This document shows positions 47,887 to 58,579 of a DNA stretch of 64,000 bases, piece by piece. The stretch's first letter is position 1. Every line of letters starts with the position of its first letter. The DNA is from Candidatus Lustribacter telmatis (GTDB taxonomy: Bacteria; Vulcanimicrobiota; Vulcanimicrobiia; Vulcanimicrobiales; Vulcanimicrobiaceae), in the NCBI GenBank assembly GCA_003164045.1, contig PLRU01000090.1, forward strand, positions 49,532-113,531, read 5' to 3'. A program made the position numbers and the translations under genes. A model generated the notes under the pieces. That model worked only from the letters and a program-made list of their open reading frames with translations, searched no databases and had not been told where the DNA came from.

Positions 47887-49451
47887 ATCTTCCTCCATTC
47901 CCGTCCATCGGCGGCGAGTAACCGGTCGGACGATGACGGCCCTTGCGAACCGGCGGAATAGTTCGGGAAACTATCGTCGTAGCTGTTCTGCCAACGCTCG
48001 AGGATCGGCATCACTTGCTCCCACGCTTGCTGTACCGCGTCCCAGCGCGTGAAGAGCGTGGCATCGCCGCGCATCGCGTCACCGATGAGGCGTTCGTATG
48101 CCGGCGCCGATACGACACCGAAGCCGGTGCCGTAGTTGAAGTCCATGGAGACCGAGCGTATGTGCATCTTCGGTCCAGGTACCTTCGCGGAGAAGCGAAG
48201 TGACACGCCTTCTTCAGGCTGGATCTTCATGACGAGCACGTTGCTGTCGATCGAGTCGCCGGTCTCGCCGAAGAGGCGATGGGGGATGCCTTTGAAGCGG
48301 ATCGCGATCTCGGAATTCTTGCGCTGCAGCCGCTTACCGCTGCGCAGGTAGAACGGAACGTCCGCCCAGCGCCAGTTGTCGATGAACAGTTTCACCGCAG
48401 CATACGTCTCGGTGTTCGACTGCGGGTTGACGTTGGGTTCTTCGCGGTAGCCGGGAACCGGTTTGCCGCCGATGCTGCCGGGATCGTACTGGCCGCGGGC
48501 GGAGTCTTGCATGATCCGGTTGCGATCCATCGGCCGCAGCGCGGAGAGTACCTTGAACTTCTCATCGCGGATGTTGTCGGCGGTCGGGGAGACCGGCGGC
48601 TCCATCGCCACGAGGGCGAGCAAGTTCATCACGTGGTTCTGAATCATGTCGCGCAGGGCGCCGGCGTTATCGTAATAGCCGCCGCGGTCTTCGACGCCGA
48701 CGGTTTCGGCGGCGGTGATCTGCACGGAGTCGACGTAGCGCCGATTCCAGAGCGGCTCGAAGATCACGTTGGCGAAGCGCAGGGCCATGATGTCCTGGAC
48801 CGGCTCTTTGCCGAGATAATGATCGATGCGGTAGATGGCCTTCTCGTCGAAGACCTTGCTCACTTCGGCTTGCAGGGCGCGTGCGGAGTCCAGATCGGTG
48901 CCGAACGGTTTCTCGACGATGACTCGCGTCCAGCCGGTCTTGTTGTTGTTCGGTCCGAGGCCCGCTTCATCGAGCATGTCGATGATGAGGCCGAACACCG
49001 ACGGCGGCGTCGAGAGATAGAACAGGCGATTCGCAGCGGTGCCGAGCTCCGCGTCGTTCGCTTCGAGCTGTTTGCGCAGTTCGGCATACGCCGCTTTGTC
49101 TTCGAACGAGCCCGACACGTACGAGAGCCGTTTGGCGAAGTCGCTCCAGAGCGGGTCCTTGGCCGGTCCGGTGCGCGAGAACTCGTCGATCGATTTGTGC
49201 ATCTCGTCGCGAAACTGTTCGCTGTCGTATTCCGAGCGCGCAAAACCGACGATGCCGTAATTGGCCGGCAACACGTCGCCGAGCCGGAGATTATACATCG
49301 CCGGCATCAGCATTCGTTTTACTAAGTCGCCGCTCGCTCCGAAGAAGATGACGTTACACGGGTCGGTGATGCGGCTCGAGGTGACGCCCGCGCGAAGCGG
49401 ATTGACGTCGCCCCCGGAGGAGCCGTTTGTCCCGGCGATCGTTTGCGTCAC
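47883..49451 (-). CDS. zwf: Glucose-6-phosphate 1-dehydrogenase
   Basis: NVIFFGASGDLVKRMLMPAMYNL; RIDHYLGKEPVQDIMALRFAN. Confidence 0.96.
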   Translation of the reverse strand: MTQTIAGTNGSSGGDVNPLRAGVTSSRITDPCNVIFFGASGDLVKRMLMPAMYNLRLGDVLPANYGIVGFARSEYDSEQFRDEMHKSIDEFSRTGPAKDPLWSDFAKRLSYVSGSFEDKAAYAELRKQLEANDAELGTAANRLFYLSTPPSVFGLIIDMLDEAGLGPNNNKTGWTRVIVEKPFGTDLDSARALQAEVSKVFDEKAIYRIDHYLGKEPVQDIMALRFANVIFEPLWNRRYVDSVQITAAETVGVEDRGGYYDNAGALRDMIQNHVMNLLALVAMEPPVSPTADNIRDEKFKVLSALRPMDRNRIMQDSARGQYDPGSIGGKPVPGYREEPNVNPQSNTETYAAVKLFIDNWRWADVPFYLRSGKRLQRKNSEIAIRFKGIPHRLFGETGDSIDSNVLVMKIQPEEGVSLRFSAKVPGPKMHIRSVSMDFNYGTGFGVVSAPAYERLIGDAMRGDATLFTRWDAVQQAWEQVMPILERWQNSYDDSFPNYSAGSQGPSSSDRLLAADGREWRKI

Positions 49452-50575
49452 GTGGCCTCGACTTTCGCGCTAAGTGCTTCGTGCTTTGCGGAGATGGCAT
49501 CGAGCATCTCTTTGAACGATTGGGCGAACGACTTCACACCGTCGGCGACGAGTTGTTCGGTCACGTCGTGCAGCGAGATGCCTTTGGCCGCGAGCGCGTC
49601 GATTGCGCCTTTGGCACCGGCGATGTCTTCGTAGATCGTGTCCGGATTGATCACGCCGTGATCGAGCAGCGCGTCGAGCGTGGCCGGCGGCATCGTGTTT
49701 ACCGTATCGGTGCCGACGACGTTTACGACGTACATCAGGTCGTCGTACTTCGGGTTTTTGGTCGACGTGCTGGCCCAGAGCGGGCGTTGGACCTTCGCGC
49801 CCTTGGCCGCGAGCGCCGCGAAGCGGTCGCCGCGGAAGAGCAGCTCGAATTTGGCGTACGTCAGCTTGAGGTTCGCGATGCCGGCTTTGCCCTTGAGACT
49901 CTCGAGCGGCTCGCCCTTTGCGATGCGCTCGTCGAGGGTTTTGTCGATCATCGTATCGATGCGCGACACGAAGACGCTGGCGACCGATGCGATCTTGTCG
50001 ATGGGCAGGCCGGCCTTGACGCGATCCTCGAGCCCTTCGATATAGGCGTTACCGGCGGCCGCATACTGATCGACCGAGAAGAGCAGCGTAACGTTGATGT
50101 TTATCCCGGCCGCGATGCTGGCGCGAATCGACGCGATGCACTCCGGCGTGCCGGGAATCTTGATCATCACGTTCGGACGGTCGACGGCTTTCCACAAACG
50201 CGCGGCCGCGTCGGTCGTCGCCTTCGTGTCGTGCGCGAGCGTCGGCGAGACCTCGAGCGATACGTACCCGTCGAGCCCGTTCGTGCTCTTGAAGACCGGC
50301 GCGAACACGTCGCATGCGCTGCGAATATCTTGGATCGCCAGCGCTTCGAACAAGTTCTGCGCGTCGTGCTCGCTGCCGATCAGGCTCTTGAGCTGAGCAT
50401 CGTAGTCGGTTCCCGTCCCGATCGCGTGTTCGAAGATCGTCGGGTTCGACGTTTGACCGCGCAGCCCAAGGTCGACGAGCTTCTGCAACTCGCCGGAGGC
50501 GAACATCGAACGGCGGATGTTGTCGAGCCAGACGCTCTGACCGGCGGCGGCGAGTTCCTTAAGTTGGTTTCCCAT
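49448..50575 (-). CDS. tal: Transaldolase
   Basis: GQSVWLDNIRRSMFASGELQKLVDLGLRGQTSNPTIFEHAI; PNVMIKIPGTPECIASI. Confidence 0.95.
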   Translation of the reverse strand: MGNQLKELAAAGQSVWLDNIRRSMFASGELQKLVDLGLRGQTSNPTIFEHAIGTGTDYDAQLKSLIGSEHDAQNLFEALAIQDIRSACDVFAPVFKSTNGLDGYVSLEVSPTLAHDTKATTDAAARLWKAVDRPNVMIKIPGTPECIASIRASIAAGININVTLLFSVDQYAAAGNAYIEGLEDRVKAGLPIDKIASVASVFVSRIDTMIDKTLDERIAKGEPLESLKGKAGIANLKLTYAKFELLFRGDRFAALAAKGAKVQRPLWASTSTKNPKYDDLMYVVNVVGTDTVNTMPPATLDALLDHGVINPDTIYEDIAGAKGAIDALAAKGISLHDVTEQLVADGVKSFAQSFKEMLDAISAKHEALSAKVEAT

Positions 50576-50592
50576 GATGCGATCCTTTAGCT

Positions 50593-52584
50593 CTAGACGC
50601 CGGCCAAGAGGCCCGAAGCGACGTCGGCGATGTGTTCGGGGGTGAAGCCGTACTCTTTTTCGATAGCCGGTGCGGGGGCCGAGGTTCCGAAGTGGTCGAG
50701 TCCGTACGCGATTCCATGGTCGCCGACGTATTTGTGCCAGCCGATCGTCGCGGCCGCTTCGATCGACACGCGCGCCGCAATCGCGGCCGGCAGCACCGAC
50801 TCGCGATACGCTGCGTCTTGTTTGTCGAAGAGATGGAACGACGGCATGGAGACGACGCGCGCTTTCGTGCCCTTTGCTGCCAGCAGTTTCGCCGCTGCGC
50901 GCGCAAGCTGAACTTCCGATCCGCTGGCTATGAGGATCAAGTCGGGCGTTCCGGCCGGTTCATCGAGAATGTAGGCGCCGCGCGAGACCGCCGCGTTGCG
51001 GTCTCCGAGGTACGGCAGCTTCTGGCGCGAGAGCACGATCACCGACGGCCCGGTTTCCGGCTGAATCGCGAACTTCCAGGCCTCGAGCGTTTCGAGTGCG
51101 TCGGCCGGGCGCATGTCGATGACGTTGGGCGTCGCGCGCAGCATGGCGAGCTGCTCGATCGGCTGATGCGTCGGACCGTCTTCGCCCAAGAACACCGAAT
51201 CGTGCGTGAACACGTACACGCAGCGAATCTTGTTGATCGCCGCGAGCCGCAGCGAGGGTTTGAGATAGTCGAGGAAGTTGAAGAAGGTCGCGCAGAACGG
51301 CAGGATGCCGCCATGTAGCGCGATGCCGTTGGTTGCCGCGGCCATTGCGTGTTCGCGCACGCCGTAGTGAACGTTGCGGCCGCCGTACGTGCCGGGCTGG
51401 AAATCACCGTAACCCTTGAGGTACGTCTTGGTCGAAGGATCGAGATCGGCCGAACCGCCGACGAGTTCGGGCAGCGCTTTGGCGATCGCGTTCATCACGG
51501 TGCCGCCGGCATCGCGTGACGCGACACTGCCGTTTTCCGCGTTGAACGTGGGCCACGGCAAGTCGTCGGGCAGCTTGCCGTCGCGCGCGCGCTCGAACTG
51601 TTTTGCCAGATCGGCGTTGGCGCGTTTCCAGTCGGTGTAGACGGCGTCCCATTTGGCGTGCGCCTTGCCGCCGGCGGTTTTGCGTTCGTTGAAGTACGTG
51701 CTCACATCGTCGGGCACGAGGAACGCCGGCTCGACCGGCCAGCCCAGCGCTTCCTTCGTCTTGGTGACGTTTTCGACGCCCAGCGGTTCGCCGTGTGCGG
51801 CGAACGTGCCGGCGCGCGGGGACGCGAAGCCGATCGTCGAGTGGATGAGGACGATCGAAGGCCGGTTCGATTCAGCTTGCGCCTTCTTGAGCGCGGCATC
51901 GATTGCGGCGACGTCGTTCGCGTGGGCTTCGTCGATGTGCTGGATGTGCCAGCCGTAGCCCTCGAAGCGCTTGCCGACGTCTTCGGTAAACGTCACCGAC
52001 GTCGGAGCGGCGAGTGAAATCTTGTTATCGTCGTAGAGGCAGATCAGCCTGCCGAGCTTGAGGTGCCCGGCCAAGGAGGCGGCCTCGCTCGAGACGCCCT
52101 CCATCATGTCGCCGTCGCCGGCCATTACGTAGGTGAAGTGGTCGAAGAGATCCCCGCCGTTCGCGTAGGTCGCCGCGACCTGCGCTTGCGCGATCGCTAG
52201 GCCCACCGCGTTTCCGAAGCCCTGGCCGAGAGGTCCGGTCGTCACCTCGACCCCGGCGGTGTGGTGGTACTCCGGGTGACCCGGCGTCCGGCTGCCCAGT
52301 TGGCGGAACGACTTAAGGTCGTCGATGGTCAGGTCGTAGCCGAAGAGGTGGAGCAGCGCGTACAGCAGCGCCGACGCGTGGCCGGCGCTGAGCACGAAAC
52401 GGTCGCGATTGAACCACTTGGGGTCGGCCGGGTCGAACTGCATGTGGCGCGACCACAGGGTGTAGGCCGCGGCGGCCGCGCCGAGCGGCATGCCGGGGTG
52501 ACCGGAATTTGCTTTTTGGACCGCGTCAACCGCCAGGAAGCGGATCGTGTTGATGCGTTTTTCGTCTTCAGCCGAGTTGGCCAT
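50593..52584 (-). CDS. tkt: Transketolase
   Basis: [59 protein letters not shown]. Confidence 0.96.
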   Translation of the reverse strand: MANSAEDEKRINTIRFLAVDAVQKANSGHPGMPLGAAAAAYTLWSRHMQFDPADPKWFNRDRFVLSAGHASALLYALLHLFGYDLTIDDLKSFRQLGSRTPGHPEYHHTAGVEVTTGPLGQGFGNAVGLAIAQAQVAATYANGGDLFDHFTYVMAGDGDMMEGVSSEAASLAGHLKLGRLICLYDDNKISLAAPTSVTFTEDVGKRFEGYGWHIQHIDEAHANDVAAIDAALKKAQAESNRPSIVLIHSTIGFASPRAGTFAAHGEPLGVENVTKTKEALGWPVEPAFLVPDDVSTYFNERKTAGGKAHAKWDAVYTDWKRANADLAKQFERARDGKLPDDLPWPTFNAENGSVASRDAGGTVMNAIAKALPELVGGSADLDPSTKTYLKGYGDFQPGTYGGRNVHYGVREHAMAAATNGIALHGGILPFCATFFNFLDYLKPSLRLAAINKIRCVYVFTHDSVFLGEDGPTHQPIEQLAMLRATPNVIDMRPADALETLEAWKFAIQPETGPSVIVLSRQKLPYLGDRNAAVSRGAYILDEPAGTPDLILIASGSEVQLARAAAKLLAAKGTKARVVSMPSFHLFDKQDAAYRESVLPAAIAARVSIEAAATIGWHKYVGDHGIAYGLDHFGTSAPAPAIEKEYGFTPEHIADVASGLLAGV

Positions 52585-52685
52585 ACATCTCCAGGATTAA
52601 GCGTGGCGCCGGGACCACGAGATTCGCCGGAGACCCAACCGTTCTTCCCTGGGAACCATCTCTCGCGAACCGAAGAGGTGAGCAG

Positions 52686-53540
<855 letters not shown>

Positions 53541-53542
53541 TC

Positions 53543-54667
53543 TTGAATCCAAAGCTGGCGACGATCGAACCGTCGCTGATTCGCGCGCTCAACGCGAAGA
53601 AGCGGCCGACGTCGATCGATCTGGGGCTCGGGGAGCCGACGCTCATGCCGCAGCAGCGTTTCATCGACGCTGCCGCACGGCAGACGAGTGAGCTCGGGAT
53701 GAAGTACACGCTCAACGCAGGCGACGTGGAGTTGCGCGCGCTCATCGCGCAGCGCTACGCCTATCCGGGGATGGCCGAGGCGCGCAACGTGTGCATCACC
53801 AACGGATCGCAAGAAGCGATGTACGTTGCGATGAAAACGCTGCTCGATCCGGCGCGCGACGAAGTGCTGGTGATCGAGCCCGCCTATCCGGCGTATGGGA
53901 AGATCGCGCAGTTGGAGGGCATCACGGTCCGCTCGGTCGGCATGCCGGCGAGCACCGGTTTCCAATACGACGCCGATGCGATCGTGGCGGCGCTGACGCC
54001 GGCGACGCGACTGATCGTGATCGGCTCGCCCGCCAATCCCACCGGGCGCGTCATCTCACGCGCCGCCGTGAAATCGTTGACTGCGGCGTTGCTTGCTCGT
54101 GGCGGCGAGCCGGTATGGGTTCTCGATGACGAGCTCTATCGCGAACTGACGTACGTCGACGATGCCGGTTCGATTGCGGCGAGCTATCCCTATACCATCG
54201 CGATCAACGGACTTTCCAAATCCAACGCGCTCACCGGAATGCGCATCGGCTGGACGATTTCACCCGCGCCGCTGTGCGATCAGCTCACCCAAGTTCATGC
54301 CTGGGTCACGACGTCGGCGAGCACGTTCGGACAGCGCGTCGCGCGCGCGATCCTCAGCGAGCCGGGTGCGATCTCGGAGCAAGCGGCGTGGTATCGTACC
54401 CAACGCGCTGCGGTGCTAGAGGTGCTGCGCGGCTCGGGTCTGACCTATGTCGAGCCCGACGGCGCGTTTTACGTGTGCGTGCGCTTGCCCCACGGCACCG
54501 ACTCGCTGGCGGCGGCGCTGCGCCTGGTCGACGAGTACGACGTCGTTACCGTGCCGGGACGGACGTTCGGCAACACGCTCGAAGGGTGGCTTCGCTTGAG
54601 CTGGGTCGCGCCGATCGACGCGTTCCGAGAAGGCCTCGCGCGCATCGCGTCGGCCGCGCTCGTCTAA
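53543..54667 (+). CDS. Class I/II PLP-dependent aminotransferase (possible succinyl-DAP aminotransferase)
   Basis: ITNGSQEAMYVAMKTLLDP; GSPANPTGRVIS; INGLSKSNALTGMRIGW. Confidence 0.88.
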   Translation: MNPKLATIEPSLIRALNAKKRPTSIDLGLGEPTLMPQQRFIDAAARQTSELGMKYTLNAGDVELRALIAQRYAYPGMAEARNVCITNGSQEAMYVAMKTLLDPARDEVLVIEPAYPAYGKIAQLEGITVRSVGMPASTGFQYDADAIVAALTPATRLIVIGSPANPTGRVISRAAVKSLTAALLARGGEPVWVLDDELYRELTYVDDAGSIAASYPYTIAINGLSKSNALTGMRIGWTISPAPLCDQLTQVHAWVTTSASTFGQRVARAILSEPGAISEQAAWYRTQRAAVLEVLRGSGLTYVEPDGAFYVCVRLPHGTDSLAAALRLVDEYDVVTVPGRTFGNTLEGWLRLSWVAPIDAFREGLARIASAALV

Positions 54668-54678
54668 GGGGTCGGTCG

Positions 54679-55053
54679 GTGGAATTGCACGTTCTCGAAG
54701 AAACGCTCGCCATAGCGCGCCTCGCAGCCGACGCGCCCGTGCCGCCGTGGGTCGCCGGCCGCGATTTCCTCGCGGTCGTGCGCACGCCGCGCGAACTCTC
54801 GATCGTTTGCCGCGACGATGCCGTGCCGGCAACGCACGCCGAAGTGGAACGCGGCTTTCGCGCGCTCGCCGTCGCCGGCACGCTCGACTTTACGCTCACC
54901 GGCATCGTTGCGTCGCTCGCGACCCCGCTCGCCGCTGCCGGCATTTCGATCTTCGGTATCTCGACGTACGACACCGACCACATTCTCGTGCGCGCCGACC
55001 GGCTCGCCGATGCAAAGGCCGTGCTCGCCGCCGCGGGTCACACGGTGCGTTAG
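54679..55053 (+). CDS. ACT-domain (CASTOR/ACT_7-like) protein
   Basis: GTG start; VELHVLEETLAIARLAADAPVPPW...LDFTLTGIVASLATPLAAAGISIFGISTYDTDHILVRADRLADAKAVLAAAGH; supersedes frame-fused track ORF 54274..55053. Confidence 0.82.
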   Translation: MELHVLEETLAIARLAADAPVPPWVAGRDFLAVVRTPRELSIVCRDDAVPATHAEVERGFRALAVAGTLDFTLTGIVASLATPLAAAGISIFGISTYDTDHILVRADRLADAKAVLAAAGHTVR

Positions 55054-55991
55054 GACATCCGTTCGCGGCCGTGCGCCGAGGTGAGATCGAGCAGCGGGCC
55101 GATCGGGACGATGCGCGTCGGATTGATCTCGTCGTGCGTCATGTAATAGTGGCGCTTGATATGATCGAAGTTGACCGTCGCTGCAACGTTGCGGAATTGG
55201 TAGAGATCGCGCAGGTAGCCCCAGAGGTTCGGATAGTCGACGATGCGGCGGAGATTGCACTTGAAATGTCCGACGTACACGGCATCGAAGCGGATCAGCG
55301 TGACGAAGAGGCGCCAATCGGTCTCGGCCGGTGACGTGCCGAAGAGGAAGCGGCTATCGGCGAGCTGCGTTTCGAGCCGATCGAGTTCGTTGAACACCGA
55401 TTGGGCGGCGTCGGCGTACGCGTCTTGTTCGGTGGCGAAGCCGGCACGATAGACGCCGTTGTTCACGCTCTCGTAGATCTCGGCGTTCAGGGCGTCGATC
55501 TCGCTGCGGTGCGCTTCGGGATAAAAATTGAGATCGTTGCTGCCGGCAACGGCGTCGAACTCGACCTCGAGCATACGCATGATGTGGTCGTCGTTGTTGC
55601 TGACGATGCGCTTCGAGTGTTTGTCCCATAGTACGGGGACGGTCACGCGGCCGCGATAACTGGGATCGGTCTGGGTGTAGGCCTCGGCGAGGAAGTGAAA
55701 GCCGTTGACCGGATCGGCACCCATGCCGGCGCCGGGATTGAAGGCCCAGCCGCGATCGTCGCGGATCGGGTCGACGACCGTCATGCCGATGGCGTCTTCG
55801 AGCTTTTTGAGCGAACGCACGATGATCGTGCGGTGTGCCCACGGACACGCCAGCGACACGTAGAGGTGATAGCGTCCCGCGACCGCGGGATAATCCGTGC
55901 TGCCGTCGGCGCGCACCCAGTTGGTGAACGCGTCCTCTTGCCGCGCGAACGCGCCGTCGACTTGTTCGTCCGGAAATTGTGCGGTCGTCAT
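55050..55991 (-). CDS. Glutathionyl-hydroquinone reductase (YqjG/ECM4-type glutathione transferase)
   Basis: AGRYHLYVSLACPWAHRTIIVRSLKKLEDAIGMTVVDPIRDDRGWAF. Confidence 0.92.
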   Translation of the reverse strand: MTTAQFPDEQVDGAFARQEDAFTNWVRADGSTDYPAVAGRYHLYVSLACPWAHRTIIVRSLKKLEDAIGMTVVDPIRDDRGWAFNPGAGMGADPVNGFHFLAEAYTQTDPSYRGRVTVPVLWDKHSKRIVSNNDDHIMRMLEVEFDAVAGSNDLNFYPEAHRSEIDALNAEIYESVNNGVYRAGFATEQDAYADAAQSVFNELDRLETQLADSRFLFGTSPAETDWRLFVTLIRFDAVYVGHFKCNLRRIVDYPNLWGYLRDLYQFRNVAATVNFDHIKRHYYMTHDEINPTRIVPIGPLLDLTSAHGRERMS

Positions 55992-56009
55992 GCGGGGACT
56001 CCGTAACGG

Positions 56010-56561
56010 TTAGGGTTTAGCGAGTTCGGCGTCGATTGCGGCGAGCAGCAGCGGGTCGTCCACCGTGACGTCGGGTGCGAAGCGGGCGACCACGGCGCCG
56101 TTGCGGCCGATCAGGAACTTCTCGAAGTTCCAGAGGACGTCGGTCGGATCGTTCTGCTTGATCCCATACCCAGCGAGCTTCGCTTTGAAATCGCTGCCGG
56201 GCTTCTCGGTGGCGGCGGGCTGTGCGGCGATCAGTTCGCGATAGAGCGGATGACGATCGTCGCCGCCGACCGAGATCTTCTCGAACATCGGAAACGAGAC
56301 GCCGTAGGAGAGCGAGCAGAACTCCGCGATTTCGGCATTCGAGCCGGGCTCTTGCGAACCGAAGTTGTTCGCCGGAAAGCCGAGGATTTGCAGCCCGCGT
56401 GCGCGCTGCGCTTCGTAGAGTTTCTCCAGGCCTTCGTACTGCGGCGTCAGCCCGCACTTCGAGGCAACATTAACGATCAATAACACTTGGCCCGCGTACT
56501 CGCGCAGTGCGGCCGGCGTGCCGTCGATTTTGTGGACGGGAATCTCATATACGGTACTCAC
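56010..56561 (-). CDS. Glutathione peroxidase
   Basis: YAGQVLLIVNVASKCGLTPQYEGLEKLYEAQRARGLQILGFPANNFGSQEPGSNAEI. Confidence 0.95.
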   Translation of the reverse strand: MSTVYEIPVHKIDGTPAALREYAGQVLLIVNVASKCGLTPQYEGLEKLYEAQRARGLQILGFPANNFGSQEPGSNAEIAEFCSLSYGVSFPMFEKISVGGDDRHPLYRELIAAQPAATEKPGSDFKAKLAGYGIKQNDPTDVLWNFEKFLIGRNGAVVARFAPDVTVDDPLLLAAIDAELAKP

Positions 56562-56708
56562 GTAGCGTACGAACCGGCCCGCTACGACGGAGATGCAGCT
56601 TCTCTCTGTCAGCCCGAGTCTGTCGAGGGACCGCCTCGATCGTCCACGTTGGTAGCGGTCCTTCGACTACGCGCCTGCGGCGCTGCGCTCTGGATGACAG
56701 AGGGGTGG

Positions 56709-58022
56709 CTACCGCGCGAGGGCGAGGTCGATCGCGGCGACGAGGGTCTTGGCGTTTTCCGGGGCGATCACGCGGGTGAAGCCGAGTTTGGTGGCTTCGG
56801 TCGCGCGGCGGACGGTGTGCGAGACGTTGCGCACCTCGCCGGAGAGGCCGAGTTCGCCGAAGGCGGCGACGTTGCGCGCGAGCGGGATGTCGCGGAACGC
56901 CGATGCGATCGCAAGCGCGATGCCGAGATCCGCGGCGGGTTCGACGATGCGCAGGCCGCCGGCAACGGAGCAGTAGATGTCGTGGCCGCCGAGCTGCATG
57001 CCGGCGCGGCGTTCGAGGATCGCGACGATCGTCGTCAGCCGTGCGGCATCGACGTTGGTGGCGAGCCGGCGTGGCGTGCCGTACGACGTCTCGCCGACGA
57101 GCGCTTGCACTTCGACGAGCACCGGGCGCGAGCCGACGACGCTCGGCACGATGCACGAACCGCTGGGGCGTTCGCCGCGCTCGGCGAGGAAGAGGGCCGA
57201 TGGATCGGTGATCTCGTGCAGCCCCGCGTCGTCCATCGAGAACACGCAGATCTCATCGACGCCGCCGAAGCGATTTTTGTACGCGCGCACGATGCGGTAT
57301 TCGCCGGTCGAATCGCCTTCGAAGTAGAGCACCGTGTCGACGAGGTGTTCGAGCAACCGCGGGCCCGCGATCGCGCCGTCTTTCGTGACGTGCCCGACGA
57401 TGAACACCGCGCAGCCCGTGCGCTTGGCGAATTCCATCAGCGCTTGCGTGCAATCGCGCACCTGCGACACGCTACCGGCGAATGACTCCACTTCCGGCAA
57501 CGACATCGTTTGGATCGAGTCGATCACGATCACGTCGGGCGACCGGCGTTCGCATTCATCGAGAATCGCGCGCAGGTTCGTTTCGGGGAAAACGAGCAGA
57601 TCGTCGGTCGCGCCGATGCGCGCGGCGCGCAGTTTCGTCTGCGCGGCCGACTCTTCGCCGCAGACGTAGATCGCGCTCGCGCCGCGTTCGGCCAGGGCGT
57701 TGATGATTTGCAGCAGCAGCGTCGACTTGCCGGCGCCCGGCGGACCGCCCAGCAGCACGAGGCTGCCGGCGACGAGTCCGCCGCCGAGTAAGCCGTCGAA
57801 CTCGCCGAAGCCGCTGCGCATGCGGGCGAAGCGCGCTTCCGCGATTTCTGAAAGCCGCACCGGCCCGCTCGACGGGCGCGCGTGCGCCGTGCGGCCTTTG
57901 ACCGGCGTGACGGTCTCTTCGACGAACGAGTTCCAGGCTTCGCACTGCGGGCATCGGCCGAGCCAGCGGGCCGAATTGTGCCCGCAGCCCGAGCACGAGA
58001 AGACCGTTTTGGTTTTCGCCAA
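56709..58022 (-). CDS. radA: DNA repair protein RadA
   Basis: Zn finger FSCSGCGHNSARWLGRCPQCEAWNS; GGPPGAGKSTLLLQ; KNRFG; Lon-like C-terminal domain. Confidence 0.96.
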   Translation of the reverse strand: MAKTKTVFSCSGCGHNSARWLGRCPQCEAWNSFVEETVTPVKGRTAHARPSSGPVRLSEIAEARFARMRSGFGEFDGLLGGGLVAGSLVLLGGPPGAGKSTLLLQIINALAERGASAIYVCGEESAAQTKLRAARIGATDDLLVFPETNLRAILDECERRSPDVIVIDSIQTMSLPEVESFAGSVSQVRDCTQALMEFAKRTGCAVFIVGHVTKDGAIAGPRLLEHLVDTVLYFEGDSTGEYRIVRAYKNRFGGVDEICVFSMDDAGLHEITDPSALFLAERGERPSGSCIVPSVVGSRPVLVEVQALVGETSYGTPRRLATNVDAARLTTIVAILERRAGMQLGGHDIYCSVAGGLRIVEPAADLGIALAIASAFRDIPLARNVAAFGELGLSGEVRNVSHTVRRATEATKLGFTRVIAPENAKTLVAAIDLALAR

Positions 58023-58028
58023 CGCCGC

Positions 58029-58472
58029 TCAGTACCAGCCGTCGGCGAGCAGCATCAAATGCGTGGCGATCTGGTCGCTCGTTGCGGACGGCAACGCCTC
58101 GCGGATCGCGCGGTCGAAGGCGGCGTTGCGCGCGCGCTTGGCTTCGGTGAGCCGTTCGATGTCATCTCGTTCGAGCAGTTCCCCGATGCGGGCGTTGGCT
58201 TGCGCGCGCAGCCGGGCAACTTCGCCGCGCGCCAGGTCGGCCGTATTCGCGGCGCGCACGGCGTGCGCGTGCGAGGCCGGGATCGAGGGCACGTAGGTGT
58301 CGAGCGGATCGAAGTCGCCGTACTCGGTCGCCGCGCGCGTCTGCTCGCGCAGTTGCGCGACGTTGGAACGAAACTGCGCCATCGTTTGGAGCAGCGCGGT
58401 CGACTTTGCCGGCGGCAACTGCGCCTCGATGGCGGCCCGATACGCGCGATCGGCGTCGTCCATGCGCCGCAC
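58029..58472 (-). CDS. Hypothetical helical protein (start uncertain, reading frame open upstream)
   Basis: Open frame between radA and TPP enzyme; upstream in-frame translation (APPLVRALAAFAAARAPVDLDDTLLANLTGA) also looks coding. Confidence 0.5.
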   Translation of the reverse strand: MRRMDDADRAYRAAIEAQLPPAKSTALLQTMAQFRSNVAQLREQTRAATEYGDFDPLDTYVPSIPASHAHAVRAANTADLARGEVARLRAQANARIGELLERDDIERLTEAKRARNAAFDRAIREALPSATSDQIATHLMLLADGWY

Positions 58473-58579
58473 GGCGCCGGTGAGGTTCGCGAGCAGCGTA
58501 TCGTCGAGATCGACCGGGGCGCGCGCGGCCGCAAAAGCGGCCAGCGCGCGGACCAGCGGAGGTGCCGTTGCCGGGGGCG

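Noticed and set aside
54274-55053. 259-aa ORF as a single protein
   Set aside because: N-terminal half is an out-of-frame reading of the aminotransferase; only the C-terminal 124 aa (from GTG 54679) resembles an ACT protein.
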